A stretch of DNA of 31,889 nt. Origin: a virus. Below, in pieces: positions 23,770 to 29,920 of the stretch. The stretch is taken from the IMG/VR virus record IMGVR_UViG_3300037170_000172, positions 1-31,889 of that record; one strand, 5' to 3'. Numbering within the stretch: position 1 is the stretch's first letter; each line of letters begins with the position of its first letter. The notes under the pieces are model-generated. The model had not been told where the DNA came from. It made no database searches and saw nothing but the letters and a program-made list of their open reading frames with translations. The translations under genes and the position numbers were made by a program.

Positions 23770-24380
23770 GGTCGCCCCGCGGCGTAGGCAGCCACAGCGG
23801 CGGTCAGGAGAGCACTCGCCTCCCTCTTGAGCTTCTGAGCTCTGGCATCGCCCCGCGACAGCGCCGAGGCCAGCCAGGCCACACTAAACGCCTTCTGGGC
23901 TCTGGCCGTGGCAGTGAGCTTGGCGAGCCCCGCCAGCTGGCCGAAGGCCTCGTGCACCTCGGGGGGTACCTGGCGCGGCTCGAGGGCGGCCTCTAGGACG
24001 CGCTTATGGCGGCCTGCGAGGCGAGCGTAGCGCGGGAGTATCTGGCGCAGCCTACGGGCCGCCGAGGCGCGACCCATGGGCCTCCGGCGAGCGTCGATCG
24101 CTGCGATCATCTCGTCCTCGCCACCCGTCGCGAGCTCGGGGGCCCGGTGACGGGCTCGAGGGTCCGCGATGCTCCTCGAGGCGAGCGCCTCTAGGAACGG
24201 CCCGAAGTTGCTCTTGATGCCGAGGGCGGCTTCGCTTTCGCCGAAGAGCCACTCGAGGTCGTCGCGTGCCGTCTCTCGTATTCGCTGCACGAGAGACGAC
24301 TCTACGCTCGCCAGAGCTAACTGCAAGCGTTCTGTGTGGCTCTGGTTCTGCTCCGGTTCCGCGAAGGGCACTGAGCGCAT
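23766..24380 (-). CDS. helical protein, unknown; candidate late-region regulator
   Basis: This 204-aa protein is Arg/Ala/Glu rich with no named domain that I recognise. Its features are RDDLEWLFGESEAALGIKSNFGPFLEAL (residues about 39-66) and a basic ARRLRQILPRYARLAGRHKRVLEAALEPRQVPPEVHEAF segment near 110-150. The ATG at 24380 lies only about six nt downstream of an expected start site for a TAAAAT -10-like hexamer at 24393-24398. It is coupled to the next small HTH-like gene and sits between the early operon and the terminase genes. A role in early-to-late switching is inference from position. Confidence 0.5.
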   Translation of the reverse strand: MRSVPFAEPEQNQSHTERLQLALASVESSLVQRIRETARDDLEWLFGESEAALGIKSNFGPFLEALASRSIADPRARHRAPELATGGEDEMIAAIDARRRPMGRASAARRLRQILPRYARLAGRHKRVLEAALEPRQVPPEVHEAFGQLAGLAKLTATARAQKAFSVAWLASALSRGDARAQKLKREASALLTAAVAAYAAGRP

Positions 24381-24549
24381 TCGTCGACCCGCATTTTATG
24401 CCTCCCATCCTGCTCGGGGAATCCTCGAGGCTTGGGGAGAGGGTTCCCCTTTCATCCCGGGTGACCAATAGGCACCGAGAATAATGAGGGGGGTGGGTGC
24501 CTATTGGGCACACAACAAGAGCTCGAACCGTGCCAAGTGCCTAATGGCG
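24381..24549. promoter_or_regulatory. intergenic control region with 12-bp inverted repeat and third half-site
   Basis: CCAATAGGCACC at 24465-24476 and GGTGCCTATTGG at 24496-24507 are perfect inverted repeats with a 19-nt spacer. A further near-match TGCCTAATGG lies at 24538-24547, adjacent to the upstream stop codon. A minus-strand TAAAAT at 24393-24398 may be a -10 element. The arrangement suggests a regulator-binding site or stem-loop at the early/late boundary. Confidence 0.4.
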
Positions 24550-24873
24550 CTACGCAGTTCGTGCGTTGGCGGGGACAAGCGAATAAGTGTTCGTTCGTTG
24601 CTTGTGGTCGACGAACACGCGTTTTACTTGGATCAAGCCTCTTTCTTCGAGACTTTTTAGCGATCGGCGAACCTGACGAATAGACTGGCCGCTCTCCAGT
24701 GCGAGTCGTTTGGCGCCTACATGCGTCTTTCCAGGCCCGTTCTTGACGAATCGGCAATGGCGCACGAGTACCATGTATGCCGCGCGCTCGTACGCGGTCG
24801 GCCATTCCGCCGCGCAGATGAACTCCAGCAAGGCGATGATTCGGCGCCCCCTGCCTGGCGCAGGCTCGCTCAC
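24550..24873 (-). CDS. winged-helix protein, replication-module
   Basis: This 107-aa protein starts at GTG 24873, one nt after the helicase stop. Longer upstream frames overlap the helicase and are Arg-rich. The structure is RIIALLEFICAAEWPTAYERAAYMVLVRHC, then a helix-turn-helix (residues about 51-80: HVGAKRLALESGQSIRQVRRSLKSLEERGLIQVKR) with a wing (VFVDHKQRTNTYSLV). The layout resembles the N-terminal winged helix of phage replication initiators, but the protein is short and lacks the rest. It may load onto the origin or act as a regulator. It is the last gene before the intergenic control region. Confidence 0.65.
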   Translation of the reverse strand: MSEPAPGRGRRIIALLEFICAAEWPTAYERAAYMVLVRHCRFVKNGPGKTHVGAKRLALESGQSIRQVRRSLKSLEERGLIQVKRVFVDHKQRTNTYSLVPANARTA

Positions 24874-24874
24874 G

Positions 24875-26335
24875 TCAACGCCCGTCGCGCTGAATCGCCC
24901 GTCGCTCCTCGTCCTCGTACGACGGCGTAATCCCCGTCGCGGCCATGGCGCGCTCCGCGTCTCCCGAGGCCGGCCACACACCGAACATTTCGCGATACCT
25001 CATCGTCACCCAGCCCGGTTTGAAGCCCTTTGCAGCGGCCACACGCGCCATTTTCCCAAGGTACGCCTCGCGCGTTGCCGGCGTGGAGCGCGCCCCAAAT
25101 TCGAGCATCCGGCGCGGCGTAATCGCGACCTCCACGGGTGCCGCCACTCGCTCTCGACACGCTGGGCAGCAGCGGTAGCCCGCAGAGTCGGTGCGCCACA
25201 AGCCAATCATAGCGCCGCACGCCGGGCAGGGCTTCAGCGCGATGTCTCGCTCTCGCTCTGCAAGACCGATCGCTCGACCGGTGAGCGACCACGAGCGATC
25301 CGCTTCGGGTAGGCCAATTCGCACGCCTGCAACCTCGCGATGGATCGCGCCGCAAAGGTCCCAAAACGTCGCGTGCGTCTTGCCTGGGGCCGCGCGCAGC
25401 ACGCGCCCGACCATCTGCAGGAGCATCCCCGCGTGACCGCACGAACGCGCGAGAATGCAACACGACGCTTCGGGCACGTCCACGCCCTCCGTCAGCGTGT
25501 ACACGTTGCAAAGAACAAGGGGGGCGCTCTCTCTCGTGCCGATCTCGCGCAGCGGATCGTTGCTCTGCTGCTGAAACGCTGCGAGCCGCGCCTCGCGCAG
25601 CGACCACGGAGTGTTCGCGTGAATGGTCGCCGCGTGGATCCCCTGGCCGTTGAACGCCAGCGATACCGTTTCTGCGTGGCTCACGTTTTGACAAAACACG
25701 AAGGCTCGCTCGCCGGCGCTGTGCAGCTGATACGCGACAACAGGGTCGTGCGATAGGTTCTTCGTTGTGGTGTCGGGAGCGAACGTACGGCACGGCACGA
25801 GCACGCCGAGAGCCTGAAGCTCGCGCACGCTCGACACGGGAATCAGCGTTTCGAACAGGTCGCCGAGCGCGGCCCCATCGCCGCGCTCGGGAGTCGCGGT
25901 GAGTCCGAGCTTCACCGCGGGCCCGTAGTGCTCGGCAATCTCGCGCCACGTCGCCGCCGCGTAGTGGTGCGCCTCGTCGAAAACCACGACGGTTGCGGGC
26001 GGCAGACCCTTCTTTGCGCGAGCCACCATGGTTTGTATGCTCGCCACATGGACCGGCGCAGTAGAGCAGCCCGAGCCCGCGTTGATGATGCCCACGTCGG
26101 GGATGCCCTCGCGGTGTAGCCGCGCCTTGGCCTGCTGCAGCAGCTCTTCTCTGTGCGCGAGCCAAAGCACCTTGCCACCTCGGGCCACTGCGGTAAGCAC
26201 GAAGGTGACGCCGATCTTGGTCTTCCCCGCGCCCGTGGGGGCCACGAGCAGGATCGACCGGTGCCCGGCCCGGTACGCCTCGCGCGCAGCCGTCACCGCC
26301 TTCTCTTGGTGCGCCCAAAGCCTCTCCCCGCTCAC
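24875..26335 (-). CDS. SF2 DEAH-box helicase with C-terminal zinc ribbon
   Basis: This 486-aa protein starts GTG in a GTGA overlap with the DnaB-N-like gene. Superfamily 2 motifs are: APTGAGKT (Walker A, K38), DEAH at 120-123, TATPERGD at about 146-153, then FCQNVSHAETV (motif IV region), CNVYTLTEGVDVPEA and LLQMVGRVLRAAPGKT (motif VI). A C-terminal zinc-ribbon-like CPACGA...YRCCPACRER precedes a tail (FKPGWVTMRYREMFGVWP). The family includes helicases from phage replication modules. It probably translocates on or unwinds DNA during replication or recombination. No nuclease domain is visible. Confidence 0.85.
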   Translation of the reverse strand: MSGERLWAHQEKAVTAAREAYRAGHRSILLVAPTGAGKTKIGVTFVLTAVARGGKVLWLAHREELLQQAKARLHREGIPDVGIINAGSGCSTAPVHVASIQTMVARAKKGLPPATVVVFDEAHHYAAATWREIAEHYGPAVKLGLTATPERGDGAALGDLFETLIPVSSVRELQALGVLVPCRTFAPDTTTKNLSHDPVVAYQLHSAGERAFVFCQNVSHAETVSLAFNGQGIHAATIHANTPWSLREARLAAFQQQSNDPLREIGTRESAPLVLCNVYTLTEGVDVPEASCCILARSCGHAGMLLQMVGRVLRAAPGKTHATFWDLCGAIHREVAGVRIGLPEADRSWSLTGRAIGLAERERDIALKPCPACGAMIGLWRTDSAGYRCCPACRERVAAPVEVAITPRRMLEFGARSTPATREAYLGKMARVAAAKGFKPGWVTMRYREMFGVWPASGDAERAMAATGITPSYEDEERRAIQRDGR

Positions 26336-26829
26336 GAGGCCACCGCCGCGAGCTCGCGATCGTGGTACACGCCCCGCAGCGCCTGTGCGGCGTCAGTCGC
26401 CCACCACGCGAAGTCGCGCAGCATACGCGCCCGCCCCCGTTCTGCGTCGTCGCGCTCGGCGGCACCCCGTCGCACCTCGGCCACCGCCGCAACCGCCTGG
26501 CGGCGCCCTGGCGCAGCCGCGGCGAGCTCGCGTAGGTAGCCGGCCACGAGCAGGCCACGGAGCGAGCAGACGGCCATGCACGCGCCCAGGGGCAGCCCGG
26601 CGACGCTGCGCTGGCCCGAGGGCCACAGATCACGGCGCGAGCCGACCACGAGCAGGGCCTCGTGCACGTCGCCGTGCACCTGATAGTGGTAGTCGCTCGG
26701 GTCGAGCGCGGCGACGTCGCGACTTCGCAACGTGCCTCGGATCAGGGCCCCTAGGACCGCCCGTTCAGCGGGCAGGTATTCGACGCGCACAGGCGGAAAC
26801 AGCATCCCAAGGTCGAGGGTAGGTCGCAT
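26332..26829 (-). CDS. DnaB N-terminal-domain protein lacking the helicase domain
   Basis: This 165-aa protein has ATG 26829; a TTG at 26832 also precedes it. Residues about 15-60 (VEYLPAERAVLGALIRGTLRSRDVAALDPSDYHYQVHGDVHEALL) match the DnaB/DciA-linked N-terminal helicase domain pattern: AE.aVLGaLi, l...dF/Y, H..i..a. The remainder is Arg/Ala-rich helix (ELAAAAPGRRQAVAAVAEVRRGAAERDDAERGRARM). No RecA-like ATPase follows. Its stop overlaps the SF2 helicase start. It may recruit primase or helicase. The domain call is moderately certain; the function is inference. Confidence 0.6.
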   Translation of the reverse strand: MRPTLDLGMLFPPVRVEYLPAERAVLGALIRGTLRSRDVAALDPSDYHYQVHGDVHEALLVVGSRRDLWPSGQRSVAGLPLGACMAVCSLRGLLVAGYLRELAAAAPGRRQAVAAVAEVRRGAAERDDAERGRARMLRDFAWWATDAAQALRGVYHDRELAAVAS

Positions 26830-26838
26830 CAATGGCGA

Positions 26839-26881
26839 AAGCCCCGGGCCTTGCGGCTGCGGGGCTTTGTGCTGCCGTAGG
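26839..26881 (-). terminator. 43-nt hairpin element, copy 1 (minus orientation)
   Basis: This segment is an exact inverted copy of 31182-31224. In the direction of transcription it reads CCTACGGCAGCACAAAGCCC then a stem AAGCCCCG...CGGGGCTT with a GC-rich loop. It lies between the coiled-coil gene and the DnaB-N-like gene. There is no U-tract, so terminator, attenuator and RNA-processing site are all possible. Confidence 0.6.
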
Positions 26882-26884
26882 AGC

Positions 26885-27313
26885 TCAGTTTTTGGACTTG
26901 TCGGGGGCCTTGTCGTCCACCGCCGTGAGCTTCCCCTTCTTGGCGGGGAACATGGACACCTGTTGGCAGTCCTCGATCTCGGCCTTGGTGGCAGCTCGCG
27001 AGCTCACCTCCTCGAGCGTGTCCTGCCGCACCGTGTAGATCGTGTGGTCGCGATAGACCTCCCGGCACTCGACCTGCCTCGGCTCGCGGCGGCTCTTCAC
27101 CGCCAGGGCGAGCTCGTACGCCCTTGCGGTGATCGCGTCCTCCTCAGTCTCGAGCTTCTTGGTCCTGGTCTTGGCCTCCTCCTTGTGGGTCTCCAGTTCG
27201 AGCTTCTTGGCCTGAATCCGCGTCACCACGCCCGCGGCTTCCTTTGCTCGCTCGTGCACCTCGTCGTCGCTTAGAGGCACCGGCAGCAGTTCCAAAAACG
27301 CTTCTCGTCGCAT
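26885..27313 (-). CDS. coiled-coil protein, unknown function
   Basis: This 142-aa protein has an ATG with an AGAGGA ribosome-binding sequence at good spacing, so the start is well supported even though it lies inside the RusA frame. Residues 17-75 form a long charged coiled coil (DEVHERAKEAAGVVTRIQAKKLELETHKEEAKTRTKKLETEEDAI). A C-terminal region has EVYRDHTIYTVRQDTLEEVSSRAATKAEIE and a basic tail. No enzymatic motif is seen. It is a common type of small early phage protein and may bind a host partner. Confidence 0.65.
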   Translation of the reverse strand: MRREAFLELLPVPLSDDEVHERAKEAAGVVTRIQAKKLELETHKEEAKTRTKKLETEEDAITARAYELALAVKSRREPRQVECREVYRDHTIYTVRQDTLEEVSSRAATKAEIEDCQQVSMFPAKKGKLTAVDDKAPDKSKN

Positions 27314-27698
27314 CCTTGTTGTCCTCTCGGTTCGTTAACTCGACCTGTACAAAGTACTTAATCAGCTCAGGCGCATCCTTGCGCCGACTCTGCGGCACGG
27401 GCTTGTCCTGCCAGTAATCCCACGTGATCCCCGGGTCCCGGTCGTGGGTCCCCAGGTAGTCCGCAACGGCGTCCCGGCAGCCCTTCAGGGCCCCACGTAG
27501 ATTGTCGTCGTCCAGTGCCCTTGGGGCGATTCGGGTGAGCCGTACGACCACAGGGAGAGACGGCGGGTGAGAGCCGAAGTGCACGCGGCACAGCAGCAGG
27601 ATGGCCGCCCGCTGGGACGCAGTGCGGCCCGCCTTGACCGCCCAGTGTTCGCGCAGGTTGGGCTCGCTGACCGTGTGGATGGGCGCAATGGCCCTCAC
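27144..27698 (-). CDS. rusA: RusA-like Holliday junction resolvase with overlapping C-terminal extension
   Basis: GTG 27698 is chosen because it forms a GTGA overlap with the preceding stop, giving 184 aa. The features are IHTVSEPNLREHWAVKAGRT (N-terminal strand) and TRIAPRALDDDNLRGALKGCRDAVADYLG (residues about 55-83), with the D-x-DN acidic cluster and a second D. THDRDPGITWDYWQDKP completes the RusA fold. The family resolves Holliday junctions produced by replication or recombination. Homologues normally end near residue 130. Here the last 56 residues are read from the same DNA as the coiled-coil gene and are Arg/Gly rich, suggesting a lost stop. Confidence 0.75.
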   Translation of the reverse strand: MRAIAPIHTVSEPNLREHWAVKAGRTASQRAAILLLCRVHFGSHPPSLPVVVRLTRIAPRALDDDNLRGALKGCRDAVADYLGTHDRDPGITWDYWQDKPVPQSRRKDAPELIKYFVQVELTNREDNKDATRSVFGTAAGASKRRRGARASKGSRGRGDADSGQEARTGDPQGGGQDQDQEARD

Positions 27699-27973
27699 AG
27701 GCCGTCCCGGCTTTCGCCGCTGTCGGTGATAAACTCCGTCGCCCGCCATGGCGTACGCTGCACCCACTGCTCGCACCCCATGGGGCACCTGGCGTCGTTC
27801 AGCCGCCGCCTGCCCTGCCCCTCGGTCATGCGAGCGGCGGCGTCGAGGCACACCTCGTAGCGCCCGCAATTCTCGTCCCGGGCCCCGTGCACATCGCTCG
27901 CGATCATGTAGCCGACAAGGGGCAGCCGCACGACTCGCCGGCCAGGATCGCTGCGATGCCAGCCGCGCCTCAC
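27695..27973 (-). CDS. small Cys4 zinc-finger-like protein
   Basis: This 92-aa protein starts GTG at 27973 in a GTGA overlap with the coiled-coil gene, and ends in another GTGA with rusA. Four cysteines at residues 36, 42, 63 and 67 (NCGRYEVCLD..., ARCPMGCEQW) have CX5C-X20-CX3C spacing. They flank a helix AAARMTEGQGRRR, resembling small phage zinc-binding proteins with C..Y..CL..AAR...C..C. Nucleic-acid binding is inferred from the fold type. The DAAARMTEGQGRR stretch is shared with a small gene upstream. Confidence 0.6.
   Translation of the reverse strand: MRRGWHRSDPGRRVVRLPLVGYMIASDVHGARDENCGRYEVCLDAAARMTEGQGRRRLNDARCPMGCEQWVQRTPWRATEFITDSGESRDGL
27805..27845. repeat. 41-bp direct repeat, copy 1
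   Basis: Identical to 28482-28522 and in the same orientation, about 677 bp apart. It encodes DAAARMTEGQGRR on the minus strand inside the Cys4 gene. Confidence 0.9.
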
Positions 27974-28419
27974 GAGGCCCTCACCGGTCGCCGAGCAAGC
28001 TCCTCTTTGTACGCGTCGCGCTCGGCCCTGAGCCGCGCCGCGAGCCTCGACAGCTCGAGGTTTCGCGCGCACGCGTCACGCACCTCCACGCGCTGCTGAT
28101 TCGCGATGCTGCGGCACTCGTAGCGCTCGTTCTGCGCCGCCAGGAGCTCACCCGCGAGCCGGTCGCACTCACGGTCTGCCGCGTCTCGCTCACGCCTTGC
28201 GATGTCACGCTCGCGGGTGAGCTCTTCCAGGTCGCGCACGCGCTCACCTTCTTCGGCGACCGGCGAGTAGGGGATGGGTGTGTCTGCCTCAGGTGGCTCA
28301 TCAAGGAGCTCGTCACGAACCGCCTGCACCAAATCGAGCAGCCCCCGCTCGAGCGACGGATCCCTGCGCCCCCGCATCGCCCACGACACCGCCGCTACGC
28401 ACCGTTCCAATCGACTCAT
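27970..28419 (-). CDS. coiled-coil protein, unknown function
   Basis: This 149-aa protein has an ATG preceded by GAGGTG. The first 45 residues are a helical domain (LERCVAAVSWAMRGRRDPSLERGLLDLVQAVRDELLDEPP). Residues 55-145 are a continuous Arg/Glu/Ala coiled coil (EEGERVRDLEELTRERDIARRERDAADRECDRLAGELLAAQNERYECRS...). No other motif is seen. It stands early in the leftward operon, coupled by GTGA to the Cys4 protein gene. It may scaffold an early complex, but nothing in the sequence specifies a role. Confidence 0.6.
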   Translation of the reverse strand: MSRLERCVAAVSWAMRGRRDPSLERGLLDLVQAVRDELLDEPPEADTPIPYSPVAEEGERVRDLEELTRERDIARRERDAADRECDRLAGELLAAQNERYECRSIANQQRVEVRDACARNLELSRLAARLRAERDAYKEELARRPVRAS

Positions 28420-28428
28420 ATGGCACCT

Positions 28429-28599
28429 CTACCGCCACAACCTCCGGCCCTGGGGGTGCGGAGGCGTGGCGTGGCTCGAGGGCCGCCTGCCCTGCCCCTC
28501 GGTCATGCGAGCGGCGGCGTCGGTGATGGTGAACGCGTAGCCCTCACGGTCGCCCGAGCCTCTTTGTTTTTGCCGGCATCGCTGCCACTTTCGCTGCAT
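28429..28599 (-). CDS. small protein sharing DAAARMTEGQGRR with the Cys4 gene
   Basis: This 56-aa frame starts at an ATG at 28599 inside the repressor gene and ends TAG at 28429. It begins MQRKWQRCRQKQRGSGDREG and contains YAFTITDAAARMTEGQGRR. Codons from residue 15 onward show strong G/C third-position bias, supporting translation. The ribosome-binding site is poor, and the start could be elsewhere or the frame could be a decaying fragment. It overlaps the 3' end of the repressor gene. The 13-residue motif is also read in the same frame in the Cys4 gene. Confidence 0.4.
   Translation of the reverse strand: MQRKWQRCRQKQRGSGDREGYAFTITDAAARMTEGQGRRPSSHATPPHPQGRRLWR
28482..28522. repeat. 41-bp direct repeat, copy 2
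   Basis: Identical to 27805-27845. It lies in the small overlapping gene and is read in the same frame (DAAARMTEGQGRR). Confidence 0.9.
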
Positions 28600-28864
28600 G
28601 AGCAAAGCGCGCCTTCGTCACCGCCCTATGCACACTCAACGTCGCAGGGCTACGGCCAGTACCGTTCGTCAGGTACTCAGCCGAGACGCCGAAAACGCTA
28701 GCGATAGCAATCGTGGTCGAAGCTCGGAGCTTGCTTTTGGTCCCTCTTACGACCTGACCGCAGTGCCCGGGCGAGAGCCCGGCCAACCCGTCGAGCTCTT
28801 CGAGCCCGAGCCCGGCCACGTCGATGAGACAGGCCAACCTGGCACAAATTGTTTCGATGCCCAC
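28544..28864 (-). CDS. XRE-family phage repressor, leaderless start
   Basis: This 106-aa protein takes GTG 28864 as start because the minus-strand promoter at 28873-28902 would start RNA at about 28866. An ATG at 28927 lies in the promoter itself. The helix-turn-helix is GLGLEELDGLAGLSPGHCGQVVRGTKSKLRASTTIAIASVFGVSAEYLTNG (about residues 18-68), the XRE fold with 'a..fgvs.eyL..G' at its end. A basic C-terminus (AKVAAMPAKTKRLGRP) follows. There is no S24 peptidase domain, so RecA-type autocleavage is not expected. It probably binds the operators at 28884-28952. Confidence 0.75.
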   Translation of the reverse strand: MGIETICARLACLIDVAGLGLEELDGLAGLSPGHCGQVVRGTKSKLRASTTIAIASVFGVSAEYLTNGTGRSPATLSVHRAVTKARFAHAAKVAAMPAKTKRLGRP

Positions 28865-28872
28865 GACGAACG

Positions 28873-28902
28873 AATATACAGCGACTAACGTTCGTACGTC
28901 AA
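28873..28902 (-). promoter_or_regulatory. repressor promoter (minus strand)
   Basis: -35 TTGACG at 28897-28902, an 18-nt spacer, and -10 TATATT at 28873-28878. It is predicted to start RNA close to the repressor's GTG at 28864. Operator O3 lies inside the spacer. Confidence 0.6.
28884..28895. promoter_or_regulatory. operator O3 (one mismatch)
   Basis: ACTAACGTTCGT, matching the consensus ACGAANNTTCGT in 9 of 10 defined positions. It lies between the -10 and -35 of the minus promoter. Confidence 0.5.
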
Positions 28903-28916
28903 CCGAAAAAAATCTA

Positions 28917-28945
28917 TTGACGAACATTCGTTCGTCGCGTACGAA
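28917..28945 (+). promoter_or_regulatory. rightward early promoter
   Basis: -35 TTGACG at 28917-28922, a 17-nt spacer, and a weak -10 TACGAA at 28940-28945. It directs RNA starting near 28952, just before the ATG at 28954. Both hexamers are overlapped by operators. Confidence 0.45.
28920..28931. promoter_or_regulatory. operator O2
   Basis: ACGAACATTCGT, the exact reverse complement of O1 and overlapping the -35 of the rightward promoter. Confidence 0.6.
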
Positions 28946-28952
28946 TGTTCGT
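28941..28952. promoter_or_regulatory. operator O1
   Basis: ACGAATGTTCGT, a perfect dyad with half-sites ACGAA/TTCGT. Its centre is 21 bp from that of O2, about two helical turns. It overlaps the -10 of the rightward promoter. Confidence 0.6.
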
Positions 28953-28953
28953 C

Positions 28954-29187
28954 ATGAGACACTCCCCGCCCGCCGCTACTCCTCCGCGCCCCCGCATCAA
29001 ACTCGGCCTCCGCACCTGGCGCGACGACCTGGCCACGGTCGACGCGAACCAGGCGGTCGCCGCCGCCCTGGCGGAGGCAGGCCGCGCCCTCCAGGCCGCC
29101 GGCGCCACGCGCCGTGCGCACCACGCTCGGGTGACCGAAACCCGCACCTCGCGGGTGCTGGCCGCGGGGGTGTGCAGTGGGAGCTGA
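28954..29187 (+). CDS. first rightward early protein, unknown
   Basis: This 77-aa protein has an ATG at 28954; an ATG nine nt upstream is inside the operator O1 and -10. It has no clear ribosome-binding sequence and may be leaderless. The sequence has a Pro/Ala-rich N-terminus, then LRTWRDDLATVDANQAVAAALAEAGRALQAAGATRRAHHARVTETRTSRVLAAG. It is basic and helical. No HTH motif is clear, so calling it a Cro would be guesswork. It overlaps the ERF gene start by eleven nt. Confidence 0.5.
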   Translation: MRHSPPAATPPRPRIKLGLRTWRDDLATVDANQAVAAALAEAGRALQAAGATRRAHHARVTETRTSRVLAAGVCSGS

Positions 29188-29920
29188 CCTGCTGCTACCG
29201 CTGGTCGACGCCGTGGCACCTGCCACGCGGTTCCGTTCGTCTACCCAGGTCGGGGATCTAGCCGCAGCTCTTGCAAAGGCGCAGGGCTCGTTTGAGGCGG
29301 TCGGCAAAGACCGCGAAAACCCGCACATGCGGTACCGCTACGCGACGCTCGCGAGCGTGCTGGCCGCCACCCGCAAGGGGCTGTCGCAGAACGGGATCGC
29401 TGTCACCCACGAGTACAACGACGGCTACCTCGTGACTCGGCTTCTCTGCGGCGAGCAGTGGCTTGAGAGCGAGGCTCGCGTTGCTCTAGACCAGGGCAAG
29501 GGCCTGACCCAGGTGCAGGCGCTTGGGTCTGCGCTGACATACCTCCGCAGGTATTGCCTGTCCGGCCTCCTTGGGGTGGCGCCTGACGACGACGACGATG
29601 GCGCAGGGGCCGACGGGGTGGTCGTTGACCAGGGCGCGCCGCCGCGCCACGAGACTCGCCCCGCGCCGCAGCAGGAGCGCCGGGAGCCCGCTCGCGCCGC
29701 TGTCGCCCCGCAGGCTGCACCTGTTGCCGCTCCGGCGGGGCCACCCGATGAGCGCGTGAAGGACGACGAGACGAGGGCCGTGCTGCTGCTGCGCGAGGCG
29801 CGGTCCGTCGCGGAGCTCGGGCAGGCGGGGAGCGAGGTGCAGAAGCTCACGCTTTCGTCGGAGGCTCGGCAGCGCTGCCTCGAGCTCTACCGCGAGCTGA
29901 AGGCCGCGTTGCAGCGATGA
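29177..29920 (+). CDS. erf: ERF-family single-strand annealing protein
   Basis: This 247-aa protein starts GTG, overlapping the preceding stop. Residues about 30-140 have the ERF core: LAKAQGSFEAVGKDRENPHMRYRYATLASVLAATRKGLSQNGIAVTHEYNDG, then QWLESEARVALDQGKGLTQVQALGSALTYLRRYCLSGLLGVAPDDDDDGA. These match the F...KD..NP...Y.YA.L..v......L...G signature and the G.A.TY..RY.l..llG motif. The rest is a Pro/Ala/Arg-rich linker and a helical C-terminus (EVQKLTLSSEARQRCLELYRELKAALQ). ERF proteins anneal ssDNA in phage recombination and circularisation. It partners with the nuclease encoded next. Confidence 0.9.
   Translation: MGADLLLPLVDAVAPATRFRSSTQVGDLAAALAKAQGSFEAVGKDRENPHMRYRYATLASVLAATRKGLSQNGIAVTHEYNDGYLVTRLLCGEQWLESEARVALDQGKGLTQVQALGSALTYLRRYCLSGLLGVAPDDDDDGAGADGVVVDQGAPPRHETRPAPQQERREPARAAVAPQAAPVAAPAGPPDERVKDDETRAVLLLREARSVAELGQAGSEVQKLTLSSEARQRCLELYRELKAALQR

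Noticed and set aside
24870-26633. 587-codon minus-strand frame overlapping the helicase
   Set aside because: It is Arg/Ala/Gly rich with no motifs; the overlapping frame contains complete SF2 helicase motifs.
28954-29187. Cro-like repressor
   Set aside because: Position would fit but no helix-turn-helix is visible in the 77 residues.
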